Positions 11,224 to 22,735 of a stretch of 64,000 nucleotides of DNA are shown one piece after another (the first letter of the stretch is position 1; every line of letters begins with the position of its first letter). The stretch covers positions 1,054,001-1,118,000 of the forward strand of contig RCTD01000021.1 of NCBI GenBank assembly GCA_014898415.1. Reading direction: 5' to 3'. Both the position numbers and the translations under genes were made by a program. This stretch comes from Stromatinia cepivora (lineage: Eukaryota > Ascomycota > Leotiomycetes > Helotiales > Sclerotiniaceae). Below the pieces are notes generated by a model. That model was not told the DNA's origin, made no database searches, and was given only the letters and a program-made list of their open reading frames with translations.

Positions 11224-12199
11224 ACATTTAATCGAGTGGCCTTCAATCGCACTCCTACTACACTACTGCACCATCATATCAACGGCCTATCAATATATGC
11301 ATCGGAGTCACCACAGAAGGCGATATCACAACAATCATCCGATTCCTCGAAGGACTTTTTACCCATGCTGCAGTATCTATCTCCATGGTTCATCGGTCAT
11401 CTAATCGTCTTTTGCTCAATCCCGGGAACCACGCTCAATCAAAATTTCTGGAACCAAATGAAAATCAAATCAAGCCAAATTTATAAATGAAATGGCGAGT
11501 ACCACCTAAGTTTTGTACTCAATCCCGGACCGTTTCTGCCTTTTTTCATTCATATAGTGAGTAAGATAAGCAAAATGCCCAATTGACGTCCATACAGAGT
11601 ACGCCATAGACGTCGTGCAGTATCCCTTGTCTGGCGATCCCACCGATGACGTCCTTATATTTAGAAAGTCACAGAGTGTAGCTACATTTACGTGAACCTG
11701 GACATTTCATTTGCCCCACGTTAAAGGGCTGTTTATTCATGCAGTTCAATTCAACCGCTCATTTATTCGTTATCTACATCATATTCTCATATCCAGCTAT
11801 CACGTGCCAGGGGTCTAGATAGGACTTTCCCCGGCCGGAGACTAAGGTAAGGTAACAGTGCAGTGGGTCTTAACTAGGCAATTTGTAGGATCCCGTGTCA
11901 ATGTGGGACTAAAATCAGTTGAAACACAAATCTTTTTACATAACTATTTTCTTCTTTGGAAGCCCTTGACTATTTACTTCCTCTTATCATTTTGCGGGGT
12001 TTCTACCTTGTCCTCCGTACGTACGCGATGGGTAAAGTATTATCTCGTCAATTTTAGAACAGAGAGAAATATGTGAGACATATCTCTGTTTATTCCCTTC
12101 TTCTTCTCTTCTTCTCTTCTTCTCTTCTTCTCTAATTATTCTAATCATTCTAATTATTCTCATCTTTTTTCATCCTTTTCTCTTTCATATCAAGTCACC
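11224..12199. promoter_or_regulatory. Intergenic/promoter region of the permease
   Basis: 976 bp. Three GACGTC palindromes (CRE/ATF-type half-sites joined) lie at 11585-11590, 11609-11614 and 11648-11653, about 550-615 bp before the permease ATG. A long pyrimidine tract of CTT/TCTTC repeats occupies ~12094-12133, a typical transcription-start context in filamentous fungi. Function of these sites is inferred only. Confidence 0.4.
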
Positions 12200-13955
12200 A
12201 TGGGTCGACATGCAGATGTTGATGCTGATGTAGTTCACTTGGCTGCTCATGGCCATGTACAGGAATTAGAACGTAACTTCTCTTTACTGTCCATGTTAGG
12301 TCTTGCATTTGCAATCCTCAATTCTTGGACTGCTCTAGCTGCGAGTTTAAGTGTTGCATTACCAAGTGGTGGACCAACTTCAGTACTTTGGGGATTAATC
12401 AGTAAGTTTTATTCCAGGTTCTATATTTCGTTCATGGACTTGATACTTATTGTGATTTCAAAGCTGCTGGAGTATGTAATTTGTGTCTCGCCGTCTCTCT
12501 TTCCGAATTTCTTTCCGCCTACCCGACAGCAGGTGGCCAATATCATTGGGTTGCAGTTATAAGTTGGAAGAAATATGTTCCTATCCTCGGTTGGATTACG
12601 GGATGGATCAACGTCTCCGGTTGGATTGCACTCGTCTCATCAGGTGGTCTTCTCGGCTCGCAACTCATCGGCGGAGTCATTTCGCTCATGCACCCGGACT
12701 ATGAACCACAACGCTGGCATCAATTCCTCCTCTACATCGCATACAACATCATCGCTTTTATCGTTAATGCATTCATGACGTCGCTATTACCTCTTGTCAC
12801 TAAATCGGCATTTATCTGGTCAATTGTTGGATTTGCGGTCATTAGTATCACGGTCTTGGCGACAGCTTCTCCAGAATACAATGACGCATCATTCGTCTTC
12901 ACCGACTTTATCAATAACACAGGATGGCCCGATGGAATTGCTTGGCTTCTTGGTTTGCTCCAAGCTGGTCTTGGACTTACTGGTTTTGACGCCGTTGCTC
13001 ATATGATTGAAGAAATTCCCGACCCGGGAGTTCAAGGTCCAAAAATCATGATTGGATGTGTCTTGATTGGTGTATTCACAGGATTTATTTTTCTCATGGT
13101 CCTTCTTTTCGTGGGAGGCAACGTCAATGATGTCATTGAAAGCGCAGCGGGTCCATTACTTCAGATCTTTTACCATGCAACTGGTAGCAAGGCTGGAGCG
13201 ATTTGTCTCCTCATCTTCCCACTTGTCTGCCTTCTATTCGCCACCATCTCCATCACTACAACGTCCACGCGTATGACTTATGCATTCGCTCGCGATCACG
13301 GCCTCCCTTTCTCAAGAGTATTCTCGAGAGTTCATCCAAAATTGGCTCTTCCGCTAAATGCATTGTATCTTACAATGGCATGTGTACTCCTTTTCGGACT
13401 CGTCTTCTTAGGAAGTTCATCGGCTTTTAATGCGATTGTTAGCGCGAGTGTGGTGGCTTTGGGGGTTAGTTATGCGATGCCAATTGCGGTTAATTGTTTG
13501 AGGGGTAGAAATTGTTTACCGGGGACGAGAGCTTTTAAGTTGCCGAAACCGGTTGGGTGGTTTTGTAATTTGGTGGGTTTCTTTACTCTCCTCCTTTTCT
13601 GTGACATTGACTAATCAATAAATAGGTTGGCATTGCGTATGTGATGGTAACCACGGTTCTCTTCCTCTTTCCTCCGGCATTGCCCGTTACGGGAAGTAAT
13701 ATGAGTATGTTCCTATCTCTTATCTCACTTTATACAGTACTAACACGGTACAAAATAGATTACTGCGTAGTAGCCTTCTTCCTCGTCTTCGTCATCGCAG
13801 TCATACAATGGTTCGTCGACGGCAAGAAAAACTTCACCGGTCCAAGAATCGATATGGATGCTATGCAGCACGGTGAAGTGGTGGGGATTGTGGTCGGTGA
13901 TGAAAGTAGTGGGACTTCTGGTGCGGATTTTGGGGAAGGGGGGTTAAATGAATGA
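12200..13955 (+). CDS. APC-superfamily amino acid/choline/GABA-type permease
   Basis: Four exons join in phase: 12200-12401, 12464-13572, 13626-13704, 13759-13955 (528 codons). Introns are 62, 53 and 54 nt; the last has a yeast-like TACTAAC branch site near 13737. The protein has a short charged N-terminus with ELERNFSLLSMLGLAFAILN, then about 12 hydrophobic segments. The block EFLSAYPTAGGQYHWVAVIS after helix 2 and the loop STRMTYAFARDHGLPFS are typical of the fungal amino-acid/choline transporter (HNM1/UGA4-like) branch. The C-terminal tail is short and acidic/Gly-rich. It should work at the plasma or vacuolar membrane importing a small amine or amino acid; choline, GABA and other substrates cannot be told apart from sequence. 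Length is as expected for the family. Confidence 0.9.
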
Positions 13956-14021
13956 ACGAATATAGGTATCGTGTCGTATTGTAAGAATATTATGCATCGA
14001 CGATAGATTAGATGATACACG

Positions 14022-14101
14022 TACATACATACATACATACATACATACATACATACATACATACATACATACATACATACATACATACATACATACATAC
14101 A

Positions 14102-14131
<30 letters not shown>
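14022..14131. repeat. (CATA)n microsatellite
   Basis: About 27 perfect tandem copies of CATA, starting 66 bp after the permease stop. It is the same tetranucleotide, reverse-complemented, as the TATG tract near 1190. Confidence 0.97.
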
Positions 14132-14132
<1 letters not shown>

Positions 14133-14377
14133 GTACATATGTACAGATAGATATAATTATGACTTTATGAAGAAAAATCCAAACATGAACCATGGAATGT
14201 GAAGATAGGCAATAAAACCGTTGTAGATCGGATGCCGAGAATCCGGATGGGTTATGGATAAGTAGAAAAGCAAGAGCACGAAGCCCCCGCCAAGCCGAGG
14301 ATAAAAACGGTAGTGCCCGAAAGTGTGGGCTTTAGGTTTGATTCAGGGGTTTAACGGGAGGGAGGGTGCACCTAGGG

Positions 14378-14651
14378 ACTCGTGCGTGCTGTCAAAAAGT
14401 ACAAAACTCCGAACGCTAATTCGGTAATAGTATTAAGAAAGAAAGGGAAACGCTTGAATATGGGGCAGTTTTTCAGTGAGCATACTCGTGCTGCCAGAAA
14501 GTCTGCAACACTCCACTTATACATGGGTCACTATGCTCCTTCTAGTTCACCATGTTGTGGTATATGCTTAACAGTGGAGTGTTGCAGACTTTCTGGCCGC
14601 ACGAGTAATTGTTACTAGCGTTCGAAGTTTTGTACTTTTAGCCGCACGAGT
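14378..14651. mobile_element. MITE-like palindromic element, outer copy
   Basis: Both ends begin with ACTCGTGCG (14378-14386 and its complement at 14643-14651). Behind a short spacer the arms carry a matching block of about 24 bp (AAAAGTACAAAACTYCGAAC plus GCTA) with one mismatch. There is no coding capacity. A non-autonomous DNA transposon is the simplest reading. A clear target-site duplication is not visible at the outer ends. Confidence 0.7.
14484..14606. mobile_element. MITE-like palindromic element, inner copy nested in the outer one
   Basis: Terminal inverted repeats of 34 bp (14484-14517 and 14573-14606) match at 33 positions and share the ACTCGTGC end with the outer element. If the ends are drawn at CTCGTGC the element is flanked by TA on both sides, as expected for Tc1/mariner-type insertion. 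The ~55-bp centre is non-coding. Confidence 0.7.
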
Positions 14652-16559
14652 GAGGTTTGCGTGTGTGGGGCGGTTGTGTGGCTCCGTGGGGTATGTTCGG
14701 GAGGAGAGATGATAGATTCTTGGAGGCTTGGGGGCTTGGCTTTGGGAGATAGTCGTCAGAGATATGTGTGTGTGGTGATAGGGCTGGGGATGGTTGGAGA
14801 CGTAGGGTTTTTTCAGAGAGATGATGGTTTCTGGGGAATGTATGCGGGGACTTGGAGGGTTTGGATGAACGGAATGGGAAAGGGGAAAGAGGATAGGAAA
14901 TATTGATAGTGTGGTCATGGGAAAGATTTGGTTGGATGAATTGTTGTGAAATGGCTGGGGATTCTATGGTGGGGGAGCAAGTAGTTCTCCCAAGATCGGT
15001 CGGTGGGAGGGACTCGGGAGGGAGTATTGAGAATTATGTGTCGGCTATGATGCGGGTTGACAGAGGGTGAGTAGCGGCTGGCGTAAACTTGTTCTTGGCG
15101 TTGCAGCCGAATAACTAATTTCAGCCAACTGGCTAGTCACTTGCTTGGACCCTGGGAGTAGGGACGTCCTATTCCCCAGGATAGGAGTACTGGATATCTC
15201 TCCGTGTTGTAGCTCGCATCGTGTCGGACAATAGCTTGGACAACATGAAAAATCGATAAGGGCAGATCTCATGTCAAGTCTGTTCAAGTCATGATTTAGA
15301 CATACTCCTGATCTGGAATATTGCCTGGTAGAATTGGTATTGAATTCCCGTTTCCGCTAAACTCTACCAATGAGCAAGAATCCAGCCAGAAATGCGGAGA
15401 CAGAGGGGCTGTATCATCTGGTGTAATCTTAGCGACGACAGGAATGGAATTGTTGGGCGATCATTTGTAGTAATACCGTGCTTTTCAGATCATCCATCAA
15501 CAGTATTCCTAATGGAGATTGAAAATGGCTCTACCTGCTTGTTATTGGTCCCATTCATTGTATTTTTGCCGTTGTAAAAACCTCATATACTTGAAGGAAG
15601 ATCCCGGTCATGAAGTTGACCTTGGAGAGAAAAAGAATGGCCACTGGGGAGAGTGGTGCGGATGTTTTGACGCTTACAATAACAGAATTGGATATCTTTA
15701 CCCTTGCGAGTCTACGCTTCTAGTGCCTTCCATTCATTTGAGTGATAGTCCCATTCAATACCAAGGCACAGTGAAATGCAGTTATTCCAGGACTGAGAAT
15801 GACTGCTCAGCCTTCAAGAGTTGGTACCTCAGACACAACCACCGTGGTAAAGTGTTGTTAACTTGGTAACATATACGTCTTGAGAGCTGTGGTATGAATA
15901 CTCAGCTAAATAAGTATAATCTGCACTGGCAGCTATGAAGTAAATGTAAAAAGGATTAAGACACGGAAACCAGAGGCTTTTGATGATAACTACGTAGAAC
16001 TCGACTGGAGTTATGAAAGCCGAGTTGCTAATGCGCGTTTCTTCATTTGATGGGTCAAAATAACATGCCGTCGAAAGAGAAGTGTAGGTTCCCAATGTGT
16101 ACATGGTTTGAGAAGAAAGTATCTCCTCGTAGGACACTTCTCACGCCGCCTCTGGAAACTGCATTTCGCACTTTGGATTGAATTAAACATTGGAATGCCT
16201 CTGAGAATACAGTTCAAGCATATTGGAAATGGCGCTATTCTCAATCTAAAAACAAGCTCAAAATGACCTTGTTCACCGTGAGTATCTTTCAACATTGCTC
16301 ATACTTTTGTATATTAATGCACAAAGTATTCTGCAGTATCATATGAGAGAATGAATTCGGTATCTCTATTTAGGGTTAGGTGTGAACCTGTCAACTATAT
16401 ATAAAGTGTATGCCTTATAAGTTAGGCTCATAATAGCCTAACAACGGTACTTGTAGCTAGCCTAAAATGGTAAATATCAAGCTTCCTTCTACCCAACCTC
16501 AACCTTTTAATGTAAATTTGATCACCACCACCTCTTAATTCCAAACAATCACAATCAAA
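14652..16559. other. Intergenic with one weak small-protein candidate
   Basis: About 1.9 kb. The only coding-like part is the 15519-15869 frame described separately. A TATA-like CTATATATAAAG sits at 16395-16406, about 155 bp before the ERCC1 ATG, and may belong to that promoter. Confidence 0.45.
15519..15869 (+). CDS. Hypothetical small Cys-containing protein, possibly the 3' exon of a gene or a relic
   Basis: A 116-codon plus-strand frame. The part from about residue 20 onward (EDPGHEVDLGEKKNGHWGEW, then CGCFDAYNNRIGYLYPCE, KCSY and NDCSAF) has a balanced composition and several Cys, like small secreted fungal proteins. The start at 15519 gives no signal peptide, so a 5' exon may be missing. 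No family recognised. Real expression is uncertain. Confidence 0.3.
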   Translation: MKMALPACYWSHSLYFCRCKNLIYLKEDPGHEVDLGEKKNGHWGEWCGCFDAYNNRIGYLYPCESTLLVPSIHLSDSPIQYQGTVKCSYSRTENDCSAFKSWYLRHNHRGKVLLTW

Positions 16560-17723
16560 ATGGACGATGATGATGATTTCGGTGCAGATGCAGATTTTCT
16601 AACAGCTCTTGCACAAACCCCGGTTCTAGCTCCATCTGCAACCCGCGTTCAACAACCTACCCCGCAACGCGTTCAACAACCTACTCCACAACGTCTTGAT
16701 CGCGCACCACCAACGAATAATGCCTCCGCAGGTCCCAAAGTTGTTCAACCAACTCCACAAGCTATTGCATCGCGATCTACTGGTTCAACAATTCAGGTCT
16801 CATTGCGACAGAAAGGCAATCCAATACTGACAAATCTCAAATCCTTTCCATGGGAATACTCAGATATTCCAGCAGATTATGTCCTTGGAGCAACAACATG
16901 CGCACTCTTCCTATCACTCAAATACCATCGATTACATCCCGAATATATATACAATCGAATAAAGGGTTTACAGGGTAAATACAATCTACGAATACTCCTT
17001 ACAATGGTTGATATTGGGAATCACGAAGAGAGTTTGAAGGAATTGTCAAAGACAAGTTTGGTGAATAATGTTACCGTCATATTATGCTGGTCTGCTCCCG
17101 AGGCTGCAAGATACCTTGAGTTATATAAGAGCTATGAACATGCAAATGCTAGTGCTATTAAAGGTGTTGAAAGCAAGAGTTATGGGGATAAAATGGTAGA
17201 TTTCATTACAGTCCCAAGGAGTATTAATAAAACAGACGCTGTCGCATTAGTTGATGCATTTGGAAGCATCAAGAATGCTATCAATGCAAGACCTGAGGAA
17301 ATTGCTGTTGTTAATGGTTGGGGAGAGAAAAAGGTCAGAAAGTGGTGTGGGGTTGTCGATGAACCATTTAGAGCACGAAAGGCAGCTCGTAGAGGTTTGA
17401 GTAGGAAGGAAACAACAGAAAATGGGGTAGAGAGATTAGAAGGAGTTTTAGATCGTGCTATACCTCTTAGTCGTGTTCCGTTGAGAGAAATGAGTTCTTT
17501 AGGAGAGAAATCTACCGACTCACCACATCGGAGTCAAAATCTTCCAAAGGAAAGACAAGATGATTGGATAACAGTCGATGACGACGAAGAAGCTTTAATC
17601 TCGGCCGCTCAGCAAGAAGAAGATAGATTGGCCCGAGAGGAGAGAAAAGAGGCGGCAAGAAGAGATGAAGAGCTTAGTGGAGGTGTCGTCGCAGCTTTAG
17701 CAAAATTACGAGAGAATCACTGA
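16560..17723 (+). CDS. ERCC1/Rad10-type DNA repair endonuclease subunit
   Basis: Intronless, 387 codons, with a good start context (TCAAAATGG). It begins with an acidic stretch, then two direct copies of RVQQPTPQ and a third related VVQPTPQ (residues ~25-70). The conserved central domain starts near IQVSLRQKGNPILTNLKSFPWEY and includes DIPADYVLGATTCALFLSLKYHRLHPEYI and RILLTMVDIGNHEESLKELSK, which are hallmark ERCC1 segments. The helix-hairpin-helix C-terminal domain (ARPEEIAVVNGWGEKKVRKW) is the part that dimerises with XPF/Rad1. After it comes a fungal-type charged extension (DDEEALISAAQQEEDRLARE). Known role: non-catalytic, DNA-binding partner of the XPF nuclease in nucleotide excision repair and crosslink/single-strand-annealing repair, in the nucleus. 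Confidence 0.95.
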   Translation: MDDDDDFGADADFLTALAQTPVLAPSATRVQQPTPQRVQQPTPQRLDRAPPTNNASAGPKVVQPTPQAIASRSTGSTIQVSLRQKGNPILTNLKSFPWEYSDIPADYVLGATTCALFLSLKYHRLHPEYIYNRIKGLQGKYNLRILLTMVDIGNHEESLKELSKTSLVNNVTVILCWSAPEAARYLELYKSYEHANASAIKGVESKSYGDKMVDFITVPRSINKTDAVALVDAFGSIKNAINARPEEIAVVNGWGEKKVRKWCGVVDEPFRARKAARRGLSRKETTENGVERLEGVLDRAIPLSRVPLREMSSLGEKSTDSPHRSQNLPKERQDDWITVDDDEEALISAAQQEEDRLAREERKEAARRDEELSGGVVAALAKLRENH

Positions 17724-18389
17724 AATATTTGGAGATTAAGATATATTATTACTTCTTCATCTACAGTGATGTATCTCTAACCTACGGGGTGACATTGCTC
17801 TTACTCTACATGAACTGGGGAGTCGACCTGAGAACATATTTTGCTCTGGACATGCTAACTGCTGGCTGGTTTACCCTTCTATTGGGCTGATTCCATGAAT
17901 CCCAAGCCCTGATACTTACTATGCACAAGCGTTCCACCCCTACATAGTTGCGTTGCCTTTAAGCTCGGGCTGAATCCGAAGGGTGCGGCAGGCCTTTTTA
18001 GACTACATTCCCCAATTGATACACCAATAGAAACTATTGTTTGAGGTTGGGAACTAGAATATGGAGTTTTCCACAATACCCTCGATTTACCGGCAATGGG
18101 AACGATGGAGGGGATATACCTGGCTTAAATATTCAATGCTTCTAAAATTTTGAATTTTGAAACCGATCAATTCCGACTCGATGTATGAGCCGGACTAATT
18201 ATAGCGACTTTACTAGACGTCGCATCCTCATGGTTCTTGGCAGCCTTTTTCGCAGACATATCTTTTCTTTCATGGATTTTGTGTTGCATTCGATACGGTC
18301 TTGGCTCTCTAAGATGGAGAAGGCTTGTGGCGCTTCTCGTCAGAGGTTCAACCTTTATTCTTCAACTTCTCTGTCTAATTAAGGCTATC

Positions 18390-19977
18390 CTGAACATCCC
18401 ATCGTTCTTTACGCCTTGTTTGCTGATATCTTCCTTCTTTCCAACGACATCATCCGGGCCAGGTACATCCCAATCAAAATGGGAGAATACCACCCAGTAT
18501 TGTTCCAGTCGACATTAGGTGGAACAGTATCGTAGAAATCCTCATTCTTCCAACCGTGAAGTCGGGATCATTGGATATAAATCCATCTGGATACTTTTTC
18601 TCAAATTGCAATAAGGCTTTGAAGTTGTTAGCAGTGTCTTCATATTCTTTTCAGCATACATTTGTCCAGTCTGTAACGCTGGTGGTACCTAGTCACCGTT
18701 AACGAATTCATCTGGGTCAACCTGACCAGCGATGGTGAGTTTTTCTTCGTACGGACCTGGCCATGTTTCTTTGACGAATTCTCACATCCATGATTTATCT
18801 TCGACAAGACTCCCAACGAGCTTTCTCATCAGAGTGTATACTTTAGACCAGAATACTTCCAGATATCGAGAACCTCTGTTTCATCCATACATCGTGTTAC
18901 CAGTTGGACTCCTAATCCCATTTTTTAAGTAGTCTTTCATCAACAATTTTAAATTCTTTGGCTCCGGTTTCTAATACCTCCACCGGTCTCTCGTCATAAA
19001 TCAAAGATTTATTCCTTCTATTCCTCAGCTTTAGTTATTTGCTCTTCTCACCGAGAAAGTTTCTTATCAATGGCTCCAAGTTCTTGTAACTCAATCGAAA
19101 ACGGTCGAGGGAGCCTTGCCACAGGTAGCTCAGCCGTCAGTTCGTCGATCGTTAGTCCCTGTTGTATAGGTGCTTCTCTTAAGCTATGAAGCTCTTTGAT
19201 CATCTTTTGAAGACTCTCGGAAGCTTGTTTGCTTCTTACGTGGTTTGGTTTCATTCTTTTCGGATGGCTTCTAGCGATATTGTAAAATCAGTTAAGTACT
19301 CGTTAAACCTCTTCAGTTATTTGGTCGGTATGCCCCTGAGCATCATCTTCTCTTTTTTTCCGAAATCTACGGCAGCCCGAATTAACTTGACGCAGAGTTC
19401 TTCAATGGACTAAGTTTTTCGACCGTTTTGTCTGTTTAGGTCGACTAGCTTTTTACCGGGGTCCTGGACGGTCTCGGTTTATTGATCATATGCTCCATTT
19501 AGAGCAGCTACTTTCTTCTTGAGTTCTTCAATCTCCTGATTCTGTTGACCATTTAGTTCACTTAGGTTGGCTATCTGGTCTCTGAGCTCCTTGGTGTCCT
19601 GGATTTGATGATCATTTCGTGCGTTCAGATTGTCACGCATATCTCTAATGACCTAGTCTTCTTGGCCGCCTATCTATATTGGTATCTGGATTCTGCAATT
19701 GTTTGATTTCCCTTTGTTATTCCTGATCTTGTTTTAGTAATCGTCCGTTTTCTTTTTATAGGCTTGTATTTATCTTTTCCAATATAGCAATTTTTTTTAT
19801 GAATAATAGTATCATTATTTGATCCCTAATCGAATCAATATTATGTGATGGTCTTTGTATTGGTTTTGGTATTGAGGTTTCTGGAATTGGAATTTCTGAA
19901 TTATCGAATCCTGGTAATGGTGGTAGAAGGGAAAGTAATGGCATTCGTCTCAGCTCTGTTTGATTGGAAGTAGCCAT
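18390..19977 (-). pseudogene. Decayed coding relic, coiled-coil protein of unknown family
   Basis: On the minus strand an ATG at 19975-19977 opens a 73-codon frame (MATSNQTELRRMPLLSLLPP...). Downstream, after in-frame stops and frameshifts, protein-like text continues: a coiled coil (ELRDQIANLSELNGQQNQEI then EELKKKVAALNGAYD, ~19490-19590), a helical part (SIEELCVKLIRAAVDFGKK), an open 69-codon piece at 19048-19254, and near 18557-18603 KKYPDGFISNDPDF followed by DFYDTVPPNVDWNNTGW. Several stops are TAA/TAG where CAA/CAG (Gln) would fit. I recognise no family. A retroelement gag-like protein is possible but unproven. Confidence 0.5.
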
Positions 19978-20465
19978 AGTGGGTTGTCAAAATATTTGTT
20001 AGAACATCGAAACCCGTCAGGAAACATGCATATGTAAGCCACTATACGGCATGTATTATAGTGGGTGTGTACGATGTGAGTGAGTGATTATTCACGAGCC
20101 ATAAGAACCTCGCAGTAGACAATAACAAAGATTTTACTGCATTCAGAAACGTACTCGGCTGCATTGGACGGCATTTACATTTGTCTGCGAAACAAGAAAG
20201 TGACAGGAATTTCGTTCGAATATTAGCGACAAAGAATGCTCAGATTGATAATATTGAGCTTCAAGGAAACTTACCTTGAAGAGCGAGAACATGACTGGGT
20301 ACATAGGCTCCAGATTATTATTGCGTCGGGTACCTCGTCAACATCATTATAGAGGCAAAACTTCAAGACGTTGTTGAACTATGTCATAAAGTTTGACCGA
20401 CCAAATAGTCCTCCCTAAAAGTCCTCCCTGAAGGACGAAGCAGAAAATACGTAAGAGGGAGTGAA

Positions 20466-20671
20466 TTACCAGCTGTTCCTTCTGGAAGGGAATCACCTGC
20501 GCAACCTACAGCACTGGTACCTGTACCACCAGCATCTACAGAACTAGCACCACCAGCGCCAACAGTAGCATCCGATCTAAAAAGACCAATAAAAGGAGAT
20601 TGGCGAGCTGCCAGACCCCTTCCAGCCCGTGTAGCACCGAGAGATTATAAAGTACACGAAACTACCATCTA
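20466..20671 (+). other. Short open frame of Pro/Ala-rich text, unassigned
   Basis: An open stretch of about 68 codons without its own ATG reads LPAVPSGRESPAQPTALVPV, then PPASTELAPPAPTVASDLKR, ending PRDYKVHETTI and a stop. It looks like disordered protein sequence and could be the other end of a broken gene. No splice partner was found. Confidence 0.25.
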
Positions 20672-21479
20672 GAACCCCACTCACGTATCAAATTTCATCC
20701 TGATATGATCTTCGCCTTTCCGATATATATTAGCGATACCATACAAAGAGCAACTATCAACATCAATACCAATGACCGTATATTACAAACTACTTATAAA
20801 AATATCCACCCAAAATGAGAAAATCTGTAATCCTAAAGACCTGGACAGATATTTGATTTGCACCATACTTCCCGTTTCTACTCGTAATAGTTGGTTGGGG
20901 TTTAGGAGATTTGTGTGATCAAAATTTTCTATTTAGTTTATTGCTTGCCGTTAGAAAGTCGGTTTGGTTATAGTGTAAGTGGTATAAGTGGTATTTATTG
21001 GGAAGTGGCTGCGGCATCTCAAAATTTGATGATAGCGGTAGAGAGAGATGAGGGGAGTAGGTTGGGGTTTGAGAGGAGGGATGGAAATGAAGATGGAAAG
21101 GGGGAGATAGTTTCTTGTAGATTCGGTGGGTTTAGAGATTTTAACAGCTGAACCGAGGGGAATAGCTCAGGCTCCGAAAGAAGCGACGGAAATTGAAAAG
21201 GGGGATTTTTGCAAACTTGATGAATTCAGATATCTTAGCAGCAAAGCCGGGGGGAGTAGTATAGGCTCTGGTAGTAACAACGAAAAAAATGAAAAAAGTA
21301 ATCCCTGCAGATCCAACAAGCTCAGACAGATACCTTACGTCGGGATTTCATCTCATGTCGTATCATCATTTCTACATTCAAATCACCAAATCATCAAAAC
21401 TTATAAAATTACATACCTTCCAATACAACCCCCCACACCAATTCAAAACCACCATTGAATCATTAACAAAAATGGTATA

Positions 21480-21830
21480 AACAAATAATAAATTCATCAA
21501 TCTTTACAAAACTCGAGTAAATATCATTTATCTACTCATTCATCTATCCCTTAATCAAATAACAAATCTATAATTACGGAACGGAATATATTCTCAGGAT
21601 TTAAAATTATAAAATTCCAAAATAATTCTATAAATTGTAATACTATATAAGATTTTATTTTTTTATATTATCATATACATACGTATACATCCTTTTCCGA
21701 AACGTTTTTTTTTTTCTTTAAAAAATAATTTTTTTCAATATAATATTTATTATTATACTTTATATAAAGCTATCGAGTCTCGAGTATTTATACCGTTTAG
21801 ATCTATAGATCAGGGATAATATATATATCT
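21480..21830. other. AT-rich block
   Basis: About 350 bp composed largely of A and T, with abundant TA dinucleotides and homopolymer T runs. This resembles RIP-mutated or decayed DNA in ascomycetes. No coding potential. Confidence 0.6.
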
Positions 21831-21934
21831 ATTTAGATTCGATTTCTAACGCCGGCTTTATAATAGAGTGGGTTATTATAATACATTCGTTTTCTAGATC
21901 AGATTGAGGATGCGTGGTTCTTGTCGGAATATGA

Positions 21935-22025
21935 ATCACGTGCATGGTAAGGATGGTAAGGATCACGTGCATGGTAAGGATGGTAAGGATCACGTGCATG
22001 GTAAGGATGGTAAGGTTCACGTGCG
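21935..22025. repeat. 27-bp minisatellite carrying CACGTG
   Basis: Three perfect 27-bp units (21935-21961, 21962-21988, 21989-22015) plus the start of a fourth. Each begins with (A/T)TCACGTGC and contains two copies of ATGGTAAGG-like sequence. Four CACGTG palindromes result, at 27-bp spacing. Confidence 0.95.
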
Positions 22026-22538
22026 CACTAGTGCTCGCACTAGTGCCTCGGCATGCGCCATTATATAGTTCTTCACCCTCCATAGATTCTAGCTCTCTAG
22101 GCAAATCAAAACGTATTAACAAAGAGTTCTATACGTTCGTTGATAAGCTTCACTTCCCCGTGTACAGTTGTCCCGACAGTTCTATTTCGTATTTTATATT
22201 ATATATTAAACGTCTAATATAATATAATATATATAATATATAAATATCAATCTAATCAAATTTAAATTTCTCATTTCTCATTTCTCACATCTCTTTACAA
22301 TCATCATCCATTTACATCCATTTACATCCATTTACATCTATTAGTATCACTCCGATGGTACCAATTTACCTAGTACGACTATAGTATTGTTTTTATTCAT
22401 TCTTGATTGCTACACTATGAGAAGAGGGTACTATTTATATTGAAGGGGAAGGGCCCCAGAGTTTACTAGTGGTACGGCCTCCTATGTGAGGTTGGTCACA
22501 TGATGTACCGACAACATCCTTTCTTAATTACTCTTTCC

Positions 22539-22690
22539 TCCTTTCCTCCTTTCCTCCTTTCCTCCTCCTCCCCACTCTCTCCTCCTCCCCACTCTCTCCT
22601 CCTCCCCACTCTCTCCTCCTCCCTCTGGATCCTTTCCACCCCATCCCATACACCCTACCAATCCATACCCTACCAATCCATACCATACCA
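22539..22690. repeat. CT-rich short tandem repeats
   Basis: TTTCCTCC units give way to three copies of a 17-mer (CTCCTCCCCACTCTCTC) and then to TACCAATCCA-type decamers. Purely low-complexity. Confidence 0.85.
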
Positions 22691-22735
22691 ATCCATACCA
22701 TCCAGAAAGAAAAATTAAAATATCAAGTAAGATGA

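Noticed and set aside
13760..14193. Minus-strand MYVC-repeat frames
   Set aside because: Translated CATA microsatellite plus antisense of the permease's last exon.
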